A stretch of 64,000 nt of DNA from JAIBJN01 sp963842305 (GTDB lineage Bacteria; Actinomycetota; Thermoleophilia; Gaiellales; Gaiellaceae), in NCBI GenBank assembly GCA_963842305.1, contig CAWJFW010000002.1, positions 868,001 to 932,000 on the forward strand. The letters run 5' to 3'. The translations under genes and the position numbers were made by a program. The first letter of the stretch is position 1; the number at the start of each line of letters is the position of its first letter. Of this stretch, positions 14,835 to 24,273 are shown in pieces. The notes beneath the pieces were generated by a model that saw only the letters and a list, made by a program, of their open reading frames with translations, searched no databases and was not told the DNA's origin.

Positions 14835-15566
14835 CTAGGAAAGTGAGGAGACCGCGAACGCGACGCCGAAGCCGAGCGTCGTGAAGAGGCCGACTGCCTT
14901 GCCGCCTCTGAGGTAGGCCTCCGGGATCATCGTCACGGAGAGCATCGTCAGGATCGCACCACCGGCGAAGGCCAGCACGAACGCGATCGTATTCGGCGAA
15001 GCGTCGCCGAAGAGCCCGTAGCCGCCGAGCGAGGCGAGGGCGGAGGCGAGGATGACGAGGAGCCAGAGGCCGAGAATCCGCGAGCGTCGCCAGCCCGCGA
15101 TCGCGAGGCCGCTCGTGGCCCCGATCGCCTCCGGCAGATTGGACATGAAGACGGCGACGAGGATCGCGATGCTGACGCTTCCGCCCTCGAGCAGTGTCAG
15201 GCCGATGACCGCCGACTCGGGGATTCCGTCGAGGACCGTTCCGAGGACGATCGCGAGGGCAGTTCCCTCCTCCTGCTCGCCGTCCATGCTCTTCCGCTTG
15301 CCGCCGCCGCGATGATCGATCAGCTCGTCCCCGACGAAGTACACCAGGGCGCCCGCTCCGAGCCCGGCCGCGACCCAGACTCCGCCGTCGGACGTCGAGA
15401 ACGCCTCCTCGACGAGCTCGTAGGCGACCGCGCTGATCAGCACGCCGGATCCGAATCCCAGGATGAGGCCGAGCACGCGTCCGCTGACCCGGAAGAGGAG
15501 GGCGAGCACGCCGCCGATGAGGAGCGAGGAGGCGGCGACTGCGCCCCAGGCGAACGCGGCGCTCAA
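14835..15566 (-). CDS. ZIP-family divalent metal transporter
   Basis: A 243-aa protein with about seven to eight TM helices. A central loop of about 20 residues (DHRGGGKRKSMDGEQEEG) is charged rather than His-rich. The ZIP signatures are present: GTVLDGIPESAVIGL in helix IV, where the His/Asn pair of some members is D/P-E here, and MSNLPEAIGATSGL in helix V. ZIP proteins bring Zn or other divalent metals into the cytoplasm. The missing His in the helix IV motif could alter metal choice. It stands alone, with the small genes downstream in opposite orientation. Confidence 0.8.
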   Translation of the reverse strand: MSAAFAWGAVAASSLLIGGVLALLFRVSGRVLGLILGFGSGVLISAVAYELVEEAFSTSDGGVWVAAGLGAGALVYFVGDELIDHRGGGKRKSMDGEQEEGTALAIVLGTVLDGIPESAVIGLTLLEGGSVSIAILVAVFMSNLPEAIGATSGLAIAGWRRSRILGLWLLVILASALASLGGYGLFGDASPNTIAFVLAFAGGAILTMLSVTMIPEAYLRGGKAVGLFTTLGFGVAFAVSSLS

Positions 15567-15628
15567 TGCAAGTCCGTGTTGGCGGTCCTGTACGCTGGCG
15601 CGGTCCAGTCGACAAGAGGAGGACAGAG

Positions 15629-15856
15629 TTGGGCTACGGCGGAATCGGCTTCGGGATCTTCCTCGTCGCGGCGGGCGCGATTCTGCGCTACGCCGTCACC
15701 GCCGACGTCTCGGGTATCGACCTGGAAATCGTCGGCGTGATCCTGATGGTGGCCGGCGCAGTGCTGTTCTTCCTCTCGCTCTTCTTTGTGATCTGGGCGC
15801 GCCAGTCGTCGTCCACCGGCGGACCGCCGCCGCCTCCACCGCCTTCCGGCTACTAG
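15629..15856 (+). CDS. DUF6458-like small membrane protein
   Basis: A 75-aa protein with two TM helices (GFGIFLVAAGAILRYAV and IVGVILMVAGAVLFFLSLFF) and a short Pro tail (GGPPPPPPPSGY). I chose the TTG at 15629 because AAGAGGAGG lies 6-7 nt upstream. The GI.LDLE.VG...M.AG pattern matches DUF6458 membrane proteins, which are widespread in actinobacteria and have no known function. Confidence 0.7.
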   Translation: MGYGGIGFGIFLVAAGAILRYAVTADVSGIDLEIVGVILMVAGAVLFFLSLFFVIWARQSSSTGGPPPPPPPSGY

Positions 15857-15876
15857 CCCGGCCCGCTCCGAGCCCG

Positions 15877-16269
15877 TCATTCGAAGGCGTCCCCGTACAC
15901 GGTGACGGCCCAGAGGACGAGCCCGTTCGCCACGAGCGCCAGGATCGACCAGAGCGGATAGGCGCCGACGGAGAGGAAGTTCACGAAGAGCCCGGCGAGC
16001 GCGATCACGATAGCCATGGCGCGGCCGACGACCTTCCTCGCGAGGACGAGCGCTCCGGCGGCGAGCTGAACGACGGCGACCACGACCGAGAGCCAGCCCC
16101 ACGTTGTCAGGTTCGACCACGCGAGGGCGCGCCCGTCAAGGATCTCGCGATCGGTGAGGGCGGCGAGACCCCAAATGCCGTTCATCAGCCCGGCCACCAG
16201 CAGGTAGACGCCTGCGAAGACGATCCAGCCTGCCCGGGCACGCGGGCTCGAGACTGGTCCTGCCTCCAT
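15877..16269 (-). CDS. DUF7144-like four-TM membrane protein
   Basis: A 130-aa protein with four TM helices (GWIVFAGVYLLVAGLMNGIW, TWGWLSVVVAVVQLAAGALV, AMAIVIALAGLFVNFLSV, LWSILALVANGLVLWAVTVY). The NGIWGLAAL and LTTWGW motifs fit the actinobacterial DUF7144 family. Function is unknown. Its 3' end faces that of the DUF6458-like gene 20 bp away, so the two are convergent. Confidence 0.7.
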   Translation of the reverse strand: MEAGPVSSPRARAGWIVFAGVYLLVAGLMNGIWGLAALTDREILDGRALAWSNLTTWGWLSVVVAVVQLAAGALVLARKVVGRAMAIVIALAGLFVNFLSVGAYPLWSILALVANGLVLWAVTVYGDAFE

Positions 16270-16417
16270 CGGCTCAGCGTGCCCAGTCGTCGTGGACGAA
16301 CCGTGCTCGCACCGCTACCTCCTCGCCTCCGCCTCTGGTGCGGACGAGTCTCGCAACTTCCCTCCCGCCGTGCAGGAGCTGTGTGCAGTCGCCATGGCGC
16401 GTGCCGCTGGGCGGTTT

Positions 16418-17845
16418 TCAGGCGGCTTCGGTCGCCTCTCGGGAGCGGCCAACCAGCAGGACGGTCACCAGGAAGCCGGCAAACGCGAGCACGGCGACGA
16501 GGAGAAAGGCCGCCTGGAAGCCCGACTCGAACGAGGCGCGCACGACGCGCTCCACGTGCGACGAGATGCCGTCGCCGGCTTCGGCCGTGAAGACCGTTGT
16601 GGCGATGCCCAGCCCGACCGAGCCTCCTGCCACCTGGAACATGTAAACGATGCCGCCGGCGAGGCTGGCGCGCGAGGGATCGAGCGCGGTCACGGCGGCC
16701 GTCGTCACCGCGCTGTAGAAGAGGCCGACGCCCGCGCCGAGAAGGATCATCCCCGGGAGCAGCTGTGCCCAGCTGTCGCCCGTCTCGACGAGCGCCAGTA
16801 GGAGTGGGCCCGCGACGAGGCACGCCGCTCCCGCAGCGAGGACAGGCCTTGGTCCGAGGCGCTCGTAGAGCGGGCCGGAGGCGAACGAGACGAGCGCGAA
16901 GACGCCCATCATCGGCAGCAGGCCGAGCCCGGCCTCGACGGGTGAGTAGCCGAGAATCTCCTGCATGAACTCCGGGAGGTAGACGAGCGCCACGAAGAAG
17001 GTCGGAGACATGAGCAGGACGGCCAGGCACGCCGCGGCGAAGGGGCGGTTCGAAATCACGTCGCGTGGCACCAGCGCGCGAGCCCCGGCGCGCCGTTCGT
17101 TGACGACGAACGCCGCCATCATCAGCACGAAGAACGCGAGCAGTCCCAGGATTAGCGGCGAGTCCCAGCCGTCCTGGTCAGCCTCGTCCAGCGCCACGAG
17201 CAACGCGACGAGCCCCGTCGTCAGCGCCGCGACGCCGACGTAGTCGAAGCCTCGCACGTGCTCGTCTCCTCGAGACTCGGGCACCGCGCGCCAGGTGACG
17301 AGGCAGGCAACGACAGCGATCGGGACGTTCAGGAAGAGGATCCAGCGCCAGTCGAGCGCGTCGGTCAGGAAGCCGCCGATCAGGGGGCCGGCGGCATTGC
17401 CGAAGCCGGCCGCCCCGATGATCAGCGCGCCGGCGAGGGCCGCGCGATCCTTCGGGAGGATCGAGTACGTCATGCCGAGGGTCGCCGGCCACATCAGCGC
17501 TCCGCCGATCCCCATCAGCGCGCGGCAGGCGATCAGGACCCAGGCCTCGGGAGCGAGCCCGCCGAGCAGCGAGAAGAAGGCGAAGATGGCGGCGCCCGCG
17601 AAGAAGATCCGCCGGCGCCCGAGCAGGTCGGCGAGGCGGCCGCCGGTGACGATCAGGACGCCGAAGATGAGCGCGTAGGCGCTGATCACCCATTGCGCCG
17701 TGCCGACGTCGACGTCGAAGTCGCTCTCGATGTTCGGGAGGGCGACGCTCAGCGCCGTCACGTCGTTGGCGACGACGAACACCGCCATTGCCATCGCTGC
17801 GAGTGCGACGACCGTCGAGCGCTCGAGCGGGGTGGACCTCGCCAC
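16418..17845 (-). CDS. MFS multidrug transporter, DHA2 (14-TM) family
   Basis: A 475-aa EmrB/QacA-type major facilitator. The first helix carries ALSVALPNIESDF (DHA2 motif D1). Motif A is GGRLADLLGRRRIF after TM2. Motif C is LAGALIIGAAGFGNAAGPLIGG with the GxxxGPxxGG antiporter turn, followed by DWRWILFLNVPIAVVA. These families export hydrophobic drugs in exchange for protons. No regulator gene is adjacent, and the RTX-protein gene is divergent. The substrate is unknown. Confidence 0.85.
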   Translation of the reverse strand: MARSTPLERSTVVALAAMAMAVFVVANDVTALSVALPNIESDFDVDVGTAQWVISAYALIFGVLIVTGGRLADLLGRRRIFFAGAAIFAFFSLLGGLAPEAWVLIACRALMGIGGALMWPATLGMTYSILPKDRAALAGALIIGAAGFGNAAGPLIGGFLTDALDWRWILFLNVPIAVVACLVTWRAVPESRGDEHVRGFDYVGVAALTTGLVALLVALDEADQDGWDSPLILGLLAFFVLMMAAFVVNERRAGARALVPRDVISNRPFAAACLAVLLMSPTFFVALVYLPEFMQEILGYSPVEAGLGLLPMMGVFALVSFASGPLYERLGPRPVLAAGAACLVAGPLLLALVETGDSWAQLLPGMILLGAGVGLFYSAVTTAAVTALDPSRASLAGGIVYMFQVAGGSVGLGIATTVFTAEAGDGISSHVERVVRASFESGFQAAFLLVAVLAFAGFLVTVLLVGRSREATEAA

Positions 17846-17907
17846 GATCGGCGCGACCCTACTCGAACCCGGTCGCCGAGCGAGGGGAGAAAAGGCAGAA
17901 TTCCCGC

Positions 17908-18771
17908 ATGCGCCTTACGGTCGTCGTCTGCTGCCTGGTGCTGCTCGGAACCGGGGTGACGAATGCCGCCGCGGCCACGTGCGCCGGTGTCACTGCCACG
18001 ATCGTCGGTACCCCCGGATCCGACAGGATCGTTGGCACGCCTCAGAAGGATGTCATCGCGGCCGGCGGAGGTAAGGACGTCATCTGGGGCTTGGACGGCT
18101 CGGACAGAGTCTGTGCCGGCCCCGGCGCGGACAGCGTCCACGGAGGTGCGAACGGTCCGTTCGCCGAGATCGTGTACGCCGGCTCGGGTCCTGACGTCGT
18201 CCACGGCGGAAAAGGCTTGGATGACGTCACGGACGGTCGGGGAAACGATCGCGTGTTCGGCGGTCCGGGTCCCGACTTCGCGATCGCCTCGTCAGGTGAC
18301 GACCGCGTGTTTCTGGGCGAGGGCAACGACGGCGCAGGCGACGGCCCGGGGAACGACCGTTATCTTGGCAGCGCGGGCAACGACACATTCGTGGTCTTCG
18401 ACGGAGGGGTCGATCTCTTCGACGGCGGGTCGGGACGCGACACGGTGGACTGGTTCAGGAACCTTGCAGACGTCGTTGTCGATCTGACCGCAGGCACGAT
18501 CGTCGGTGGAAGCGAGAACGGCACCCTCACCGTCGTCGAGAACGCAATCGGCGGTGCCGGGGCCGACACTCTGATCGGCGACAGTGCGACCAACCTGCTG
18601 CGAGGAGACCGAGGGAACGACCACATCGAAGGACTGGTCGGCGACGATGTCCTCAAGGGAGAGCCGGGCGACGACTTCCTCGACGGAGGGCTCGGTGAGG
18701 ATCGTCTCGTGGGGGACGGCGGTATGGACACGTGCATCTCGGGAGAGCTCGTGTCCGGCTGCGAAGCGTAG
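17908..18771 (+). CDS. Secreted RTX / hemolysin-type calcium-binding repeat protein
   Basis: A 287-aa exported protein. The signal peptide is VVVCCLVLLGTGVTNAAAA, ending near residue 22. The rest is nonapeptide repeats of the GGxGxDxxx type (for example GGAGADTLIGDSATNLLRGD, GDDFLDGGLGEDRLVGDGG), which form a calcium-filled parallel beta-roll outside the cell. Four Cys residues, two at the C-terminus, could form disulfides. No enzymatic domain is attached, so the role may be structural or adhesive. I chose the ATG at 17908 because the frame upstream overlaps the MFS start and lacks a signal peptide. A strong terminator follows. Confidence 0.8.
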   Translation: MRLTVVVCCLVLLGTGVTNAAAATCAGVTATIVGTPGSDRIVGTPQKDVIAAGGGKDVIWGLDGSDRVCAGPGADSVHGGANGPFAEIVYAGSGPDVVHGGKGLDDVTDGRGNDRVFGGPGPDFAIASSGDDRVFLGEGNDGAGDGPGNDRYLGSAGNDTFVVFDGGVDLFDGGSGRDTVDWFRNLADVVVDLTAGTIVGGSENGTLTVVENAIGGAGADTLIGDSATNLLRGDRGNDHIEGLVGDDVLKGEPGDDFLDGGLGEDRLVGDGGMDTCISGELVSGCEA

Positions 18772-18797
18772 ATGCGGGTTGGCCGCCGAGAGCAGAA

Positions 18798-18819
18798 ACC
18801 CCCGCATTGCGGGGGTTTT
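18798..18819. terminator. Intrinsic terminator
   Basis: An 8-bp stem (ACCCCCGC / GCGGGGGT) with a 3-nt loop, followed by TTT on the plus strand. It lies 26 bp after the RTX gene and just before the convergent tRNA-Gln. Confidence 0.75.
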
Positions 18820-18825
18820 CCAAGG

Positions 18826-18896
18826 CTGCGGGGCTAGGATTCGAACCTAGACTACCCGGTCCAGAGCCGGGCGTCCTACCGTTAGACGACCCCGCA
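18826..18896 (-). tRNA. tRNA-Gln(CTG)
   Basis: The acceptor stem TGCGGGG/CCCCGCA, D arm GTCT...AGGA, anticodon stem with loop CTCTGGA (anticodon CTG) and T arm CTAGG-TTCGAAT-CCTAG all pair. No CCA is encoded. Confidence 0.93.
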
Positions 18897-18935
18897 ACAG
18901 CAGGCGCCATTGTAGCCGCCGCGCGGCGGTCGGGA

Positions 18936-19817
18936 TCAGAGCTCCAGCCTGTAGAGCGGGATCAGGCTCTTCTCCGCCTCGGTGTCGATGTGGGCGACGA
19001 CCTCGACGTACGGCTCGAGGCCCGAGCCGCGGAGCTTGGCCTTGAGCAGCTCGTCCACCTGGTAGATCCCCGACGAGTTGTTCATCGTGATCTCGATCAG
19101 GACCGGCGCCGTCTCGCCGTCCTTGATCTCGACGCCCTCGATGGCGGCGGCGGACAGCGAATGGATCGAGACGCGGCCGTGCTGGAACGGGATCCGGGAG
19201 CGGCCCTCGGCCATGTCGAGCGCGTCGGCCACGCGGACGATCCCGGCCTCGAGCGTCAGCGGCCTCCCGTCCTGGCGGTGGCTCGTGATCGTCTGGAGCA
19301 CCTCGGAGGAGAGCACGGTCGTGTCCGGCTCCTCGTAGAGGCCGTCGAGCAGCTCGCGGATCTTCGGCTCGGCGAGGAAGAGGCTCCAGTCCTCGTGGCC
19401 GTCGCGGTGGACGGCCATGCCGATGCAGTGAAGGAACGCCCCGAGGGCGACGACGATCTCGGCGTCGTCCTGGCTCATGCCGTAGTCGCGGACGACGCCG
19501 GGCTCGACATCGTGCTTGGCCAGCTGGCGCAGGAGCTTGAGCGCGATGTTCGCAACGATCTGAATGTGCACCCACGAGTGGTCGTTGATCTCGAGGCGTT
19601 TGACCGCGTTCACGTTCGCGACGTGCCACCAGCCCTTGAGCTGCTCGTCGCCGTTGACGCGCTCGACAAGCACGCGGAGCTTCTTGTTGGCGCGGGGCGG
19701 CACGTTGATCCGCATCCGCTCGATCGCCTGGGCCGGCGTCAGAAGGGTCTCGCGCTCGGCCTCAGCACCGGCCGGGTCCTCGATGCGCCCCTCGGTCGTC
19801 GGGTCGAGGTCGGTCAT
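18936..19817 (-). CDS. HD-domain phosphohydrolase-like protein
   Basis: A 293-aa protein. The core has NDHSWVHIQIVANIALKLL (first His), AFLHCIGMAVHRDGHEDWS (HC in place of the usual HD, then H and D) and RVADALDMAEGRSRI (the conserved late Asp). This is the metal-dependent HD layout seen in uncharacterised phosphohydrolases, with the canonical HD doublet replaced by HC, so metal binding may differ. The last 80 residues form an alpha/beta domain. It starts 34 bp downstream of the end of the next minus-strand gene. Substrate is unknown. Confidence 0.65.
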   Translation of the reverse strand: MTDLDPTTEGRIEDPAGAEAERETLLTPAQAIERMRINVPPRANKKLRVLVERVNGDEQLKGWWHVANVNAVKRLEINDHSWVHIQIVANIALKLLRQLAKHDVEPGVVRDYGMSQDDAEIVVALGAFLHCIGMAVHRDGHEDWSLFLAEPKIRELLDGLYEEPDTTVLSSEVLQTITSHRQDGRPLTLEAGIVRVADALDMAEGRSRIPFQHGRVSIHSLSAAAIEGVEIKDGETAPVLIEITMNNSSGIYQVDELLKAKLRGSGLEPYVEVVAHIDTEAEKSLIPLYRLEL

Positions 19818-19851
19818 CCCGCCCGGAGCCTACACCGGCGGAGGTCGGCGA

Positions 19852-20553
19852 CTAGGCGGCGGGCTCGGTCTGGGGAGCGGGCGCGCCCGCCTTGTCCTCG
19901 CGCGCCTTGAGCCGGTAGTAGACGAGCGTCCAGATCGTGGCGATGAAGGGCGTCACGATGGTCGTCGAGACGAACTGCTGGATCAGGCTGGCAAGCCACT
20001 GCTCGATCGGCGAGAGCACGAGGCCGACGACGATGCCGACGCCGATGAGGATCAGAAACGTGAGCACGATCACGCCGAAGACGTTCCAGCCGTTCCCGCG
20101 CACGAGCTCGCGGCTGCGTCCGAACGACTCGCCGATGCCGCGGTTCTCGAGGACGATCGCCGGGATCACCGCGATCCAGATCGTTATCAGGAAGAGTCCG
20201 GGCACGATCAGCAGCAGGAACCCGATTGCGATCGCGATGCCGAGGAGAAGGCCCGTGACGATGATCGTCCCGAGCTTGGGGGAGACGGCGTCGAACGTCT
20301 GCGACACGGAGAGGTCGGCCCGCCCGTCCCGCACGTCGCTGACCGCCTGGATCAGCGCCCCCTGGAGCCAGAACGTCCCCGCGATGGTGATGAGGACGCT
20401 GATGATGACGCCGAACCACCCGAGGAGGAACGTGAGCAGGACTCCGAGGGCCGCGAGGACGACGAACACGAGGAGGGCGATCGAGAAGAAGTGGCGCCAG
20501 TGCGCCTTGTAGAGCTCCCACGCTTCGCCGAACACACCGCTCAGGGGATTCAC
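19852..20553 (-). CDS. Multi-TM membrane protein (GPDPase membrane-domain/YciC-like)
   Basis: A 233-aa integral membrane protein. It begins NPLSGVFGEAWELYKAHWRH, the amphipathic start typical of the GPDPase membrane-domain family. About five to six TM helices follow, with FLLLIVPGLFLITIWIAVIP and a helix-break AIVLENRGIGESFGRSRELV, which is the family's diagnostic ENRG.. .SFxRSxxLV motif. The C-terminus is polar. No catalytic domain is present. Members are probably membrane-organising or transport accessory proteins. Confidence 0.7.
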   Translation of the reverse strand: MNPLSGVFGEAWELYKAHWRHFFSIALLVFVVLAALGVLLTFLLGWFGVIISVLITIAGTFWLQGALIQAVSDVRDGRADLSVSQTFDAVSPKLGTIIVTGLLLGIAIAIGFLLLIVPGLFLITIWIAVIPAIVLENRGIGESFGRSRELVRGNGWNVFGVIVLTFLILIGVGIVVGLVLSPIEQWLASLIQQFVSTTIVTPFIATIWTLVYYRLKAREDKAGAPAPQTEPAA

Positions 20554-20587
20554 GCGCGGCAGCTTACGGGAGCCGTCGGCCGGATGT

Positions 20588-22399
20588 CTACGCGGCGGCC
20601 GCCCAGTCGCCGTACAGGGAGCGGTAATGGCCGTCGAGGGCGACGAGCTCGTCGTGCGTTCCCTGCTCGACGATCTGGCCGTGCTCGAGGACGACGATCA
20701 GGTCGGCCCGACGGATCGTCGAGAGGCGATGCGCGATGATGAAGGCCGTCCGCCCGGCGAGCAGTCGGCGCAGCCCGAGCTCGATCCGCCGCTCCGTGCC
20801 GATGTCGACGCTCGAGGTCGCCTCGTCGAGGATGAGGATGCGAGGGTCGGCGAGCAGCGCCCGTGCGAACGCGACGAGCTGCCGCTGGCCAAGGGAGAGG
20901 CGGCTGCCGCGCTCGGCAACCTCGGTCTCGTAGCCGTCCTCGAGCTCGAGGATGAACTCCTCGGCGCCGACAGCGCGGGCCGCCGCCGCGACGTCCTCGG
21001 CCGAGGCGTCCGGGCGACCGAAGGCGATGTTCTCGCGGACGGTTCCGGCGAACAGGAAGCCCTCCTGCGGGACGATGCCGAGCTGGCGGCGGAGGCTCTG
21101 TTGGGTGACGTCCCGCAGGTCGTGCCCGTCGATCGAGATCGCGCCTTCGCGCGGGTCGTAGAACCGGGCGAGGAGCTTGGCGATCGTGGACTTGCCGGCG
21201 CCCGTGTGCCCGACGAGCGCCACCGTCGTCCCGGCCGGCACCTCGAGGTCGATGCCATGGAGGATCTCGGGCCCGGTTCCGTAGCCGAAGAGCACGCCGT
21301 CGAAGCGGACGTCGCCGCTGATCGCCGGGAGCGGCTTCGCGCCGGGCCGGTCGACGATCTCGGGCTCCTCGTCCATCACGTCCATGATCTTGTCGAGGGC
21401 GGCGACGGCCGAGAGGAACGTGTTGTACAGCTGGGAGAGCAGCTGGACCGGGTCGAAGAAGTTCGCCAGGTAAAGGAGGAAGGCGAACAGCGTGCCGACA
21501 GTCAGCTGGCCTTCCAGCGTGAGCCAGCCGCCGAATCCGAGAACGGCCGCCGTCGCCACCGCGGCGAGGAAATCGACGAACGGGAAGTAGAGGCCGTTCA
21601 GGACCACCGTCTGCTGGTTCGAGTCCCGGTAGCGGGTAGTCACGGCGCGGAACTGGCGTTGGTTCAGGTCTTCTCGCGCGAACGACTGGACGACGCGCAT
21701 GCCGGCGATGTCCTCGGCGAGCGACGCGGTTACCAGCCCGAGCCGCTCGCGCACGGCCGCATAGGCGCGAGCGGACCGTCGTCGGAAGAGGGTCGTCCCG
21801 ATCGCCATCAGCGGGAAGACGGCGAGCGCGACAAGCGCAAGCCGCCAGTCGAGCACGAAGAGGATGATCGCGGTGCCGACCAGGAGGAGACTGTTCTGGA
21901 AGAGGCTCGAGACGCCATCGGTCACGAGCTGGTCAAGCGCTTCGACGTCGTTCGTCAGGCGGCTGATGACGACCCCGGCGCGATTTCGCTCGTAGAAGCC
22001 AAGCGAAAGCCGCTGGAGGTGGCGGAAGAGCTTGTTGCGCAGGTCGGCGAGAATCCGCTCTCCCGTCCAGCCAGTGAAGTACGTCTGCGCCATGCTCGCG
22101 ACGAGGTTGGCCAGGCCCGCGACCAGGAAGAGGGCGATGTAGAGCGTCAGCGCCCCGACGTCGCCCCCGCTGATCCCGTCGTCGATCGCGAACTTCGCGA
22201 GAAGCGGGGGGAGAAGCGCGGTAACGGTCGCGGCGAGGAGCGAGATCACCGCGAGCAGCGTGCGCGCCCGGTACGGAACCGTCAGCCGCGCGAGCGTCGA
22301 GATGCGTCTGACGGTCTGGGCCCACGACCAGTCGTCGACCTCGGCTCCGCGCTGCATCGTGAGGTGCGATCCGGCCTGCCACACCTTCACGACGGCCAA
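20588..22399 (-). CDS. ABC exporter half-transporter (consensus Walker B, altered signature)
   Basis: A 603-aa half-transporter: six-TM exporter domain (about residues 40-330), then a nucleotide-binding domain. Walker A is LVGHTGAGKST at about 392-402. The signature is LSLGQRQ (normally LSGGQ) at about 500. Walker B ILILDEATSSVD at about 519 keeps the catalytic Glu. It starts 19 bp after its partner gene ends. The complementary defects of the two proteins fit a heterodimeric exporter of the TM287/288 or LmrCD type. The substrate, possibly drugs or lipids, cannot be read from the sequence. Confidence 0.9.
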   Translation of the reverse strand: MAVVKVWQAGSHLTMQRGAEVDDWSWAQTVRRISTLARLTVPYRARTLLAVISLLAATVTALLPPLLAKFAIDDGISGGDVGALTLYIALFLVAGLANLVASMAQTYFTGWTGERILADLRNKLFRHLQRLSLGFYERNRAGVVISRLTNDVEALDQLVTDGVSSLFQNSLLLVGTAIILFVLDWRLALVALAVFPLMAIGTTLFRRRSARAYAAVRERLGLVTASLAEDIAGMRVVQSFAREDLNQRQFRAVTTRYRDSNQQTVVLNGLYFPFVDFLAAVATAAVLGFGGWLTLEGQLTVGTLFAFLLYLANFFDPVQLLSQLYNTFLSAVAALDKIMDVMDEEPEIVDRPGAKPLPAISGDVRFDGVLFGYGTGPEILHGIDLEVPAGTTVALVGHTGAGKSTIAKLLARFYDPREGAISIDGHDLRDVTQQSLRRQLGIVPQEGFLFAGTVRENIAFGRPDASAEDVAAAARAVGAEEFILELEDGYETEVAERGSRLSLGQRQLVAFARALLADPRILILDEATSSVDIGTERRIELGLRRLLAGRTAFIIAHRLSTIRRADLIVVLEHGQIVEQGTHDELVALDGHYRSLYGDWAAAA

Positions 22400-22418
22400 C
22401 TCCTCGCGTGACGGCGCC

Positions 22419-24197
22419 TCATGCCCCCGCCGCCTCGACGCGTTCGGCGAACTCCCGCTCGAGCAGCCCGTGCTCGTAGATCTCCCGGAAGACCGGGCTT
22501 CGCTCGAGAAGCTCTGCCTGAGTACCGCGGGCGACGATCCGGCCGTGATCGAGGACGACGAGCTCGTCGGCGAGCGCGATGGTCGACAGCCGGTGGGCCA
22601 CGATCAGGGTCGTCCGACCCTTCATCGCCTCGCGCAGCCCCAGCCGGATGCGGGCCTCGGTCGTCGCGTCGACGGACGCGGTCGCGTCGTCGAGGATGAG
22701 GATGCGCGGGTCGAGGATGAGCGCGCGCGCGATGGCGATCCGCTGGCGCTGGCCGCCGGAGAGCGTGATCCCACGCTCGCCGATCATCGTCTCGTACCCG
22801 TCCGGAAGCTCGTCGATGAAGTCGTGGGCCTGGGCCAGGCGGGCGGCCCGGATCACGTCCTCGTCGGTCGCGTCCACCGCGCCGAACGTGATGTTCTCCC
22901 GGATGGTGGCCGAAAAGAGGAACGGGTCCTGGGCGACGATCCCGATCGCGCGCCGCAGCGACGCGATCTTCACGTCCCGTACGTCTGCGCCGTCGATGCT
23001 CACCCGCCCGCCGGTGACGTCGTAGAACCTCGGTACGAGCGACGCGAGCGTCGTCTTCCCCGAGCCCGTCTGGCCGATCAGAGCGATCGTTTGGCCCGGC
23101 GCGATCTCGAGGTCGACCTCCTCGAGCACAGGACGTCCCGGCGTGTATGCGAAACCCGCGCCCTCGAAGACGAGTCGGCCTTCACCGGGCGGAAGCTGCC
23201 GCGCGGCGGGGGTGTCCGAGACGTCCTCGGCCTCGTCGATCACCTCGAAGATCCGCTCGCCCGATGCCGTCGCGCGCTGGGCCTGGCCGATCCACATGCC
23301 GAGCATTCGCAACGGCATCACCAGCATCAGCACGAGCACGTTGAAGGCGAAGAACGAGTTGAGCGCGAGCTCCCCGCTCGCCACCATCCGGCCGCCGTAG
23401 AGAAGAACGGTGGCCTGCGCGATGAGCGGCAGGAAGGAGAGAAGCGGCACGTACAGCGCCCGCTGGCGGTTCGCGTCCATCGAACGCCGGAAGACGCTTT
23501 CGGTCTTCCGGCCGAACTTCGCAGCCTCGTTCTCCTCCTGGGCGAACGACTTGACCACGTGGACGCCGACGATGCTCTCCTCGGCGACCGTGGCGACGTC
23601 GGCCATCCGCTGCTGCACGTCCCGAAGGATCGGATGCGAGACCCGCGAGTAGCGGTAGGCGGCGATGACGAGGACGGGCGTGAACGCCGACGCGGCGAGC
23701 GCGAGCCTCCAGTCGACGACGAAGAGGACGATCGTGACGCCGACGATCGTGATCACGTACTGAAAGAAGAAGATGAGCCCGTATCCGAGGAAGAAGCGCA
23801 CCGACTGAAGGTCGACCGTCGCCCTCGACATCAGCTGACCCGTCTGGTGCCTGTCGTAGAAGCCGAAGGAGAGCCGGAGGAGCTTCGCGTAGACCTCGTC
23901 GCGCAGGTCGTATTCGACAGCGAGTGCCTGACGGCCCGAGATCAGCCGGCGACTGGCCATGAGAACCGCACGCACGGCACCGACGAGGAGGATCGCCAGC
24001 GCTATCGCCCAGATTTCCCGGCGGCTCTCGGCGTCGACCGCGCTTTGAAGCGCGTCGCCGGTCAGGAACGCGATCGCGACGGCCGCGGCCTGCGAGCCGA
24101 CCGCAAGCACGACCGACACGGCCAGCGACCATCGATACGGCCGCAGGAAGCCGAGCAGACGCGCGAACGTGCTCAGATTGCGATGCGGTTCCGTCAC
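22419..24197 (-). CDS. ABC exporter half-transporter (Walker B Asp, degenerate ATP site)
   Basis: A 592-aa half-transporter with six TM helices and one nucleotide-binding domain. Walker A is LIGQTGSGKTT at about 370, the signature LSGGQRQRIAIARAL at about 477 is intact, and Walker B is ILILDDATASVD at about 497 with Asp where the catalytic Glu should be. In heterodimeric exporters this subunit forms the non-hydrolysing site and lends its good signature to the partner. It is the first gene of the two-gene operon. The start at 24197 is divergent from the M16 gene, with 76 bp between. Confidence 0.9.
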   Translation of the reverse strand: MTEPHRNLSTFARLLGFLRPYRWSLAVSVVLAVGSQAAAVAIAFLTGDALQSAVDAESRREIWAIALAILLVGAVRAVLMASRRLISGRQALAVEYDLRDEVYAKLLRLSFGFYDRHQTGQLMSRATVDLQSVRFFLGYGLIFFFQYVITIVGVTIVLFVVDWRLALAASAFTPVLVIAAYRYSRVSHPILRDVQQRMADVATVAEESIVGVHVVKSFAQEENEAAKFGRKTESVFRRSMDANRQRALYVPLLSFLPLIAQATVLLYGGRMVASGELALNSFFAFNVLVLMLVMPLRMLGMWIGQAQRATASGERIFEVIDEAEDVSDTPAARQLPPGEGRLVFEGAGFAYTPGRPVLEEVDLEIAPGQTIALIGQTGSGKTTLASLVPRFYDVTGGRVSIDGADVRDVKIASLRRAIGIVAQDPFLFSATIRENITFGAVDATDEDVIRAARLAQAHDFIDELPDGYETMIGERGITLSGGQRQRIAIARALILDPRILILDDATASVDATTEARIRLGLREAMKGRTTLIVAHRLSTIALADELVVLDHGRIVARGTQAELLERSPVFREIYEHGLLEREFAERVEAAGA

Positions 24198-24273
24198 CCA
24201 GAGTCCTCAACGTCGAGTCTAGTCCCGGCCATTCCGGAAGCTGCGCAGGCCCGCGAACTACGATGCGCCCCTG

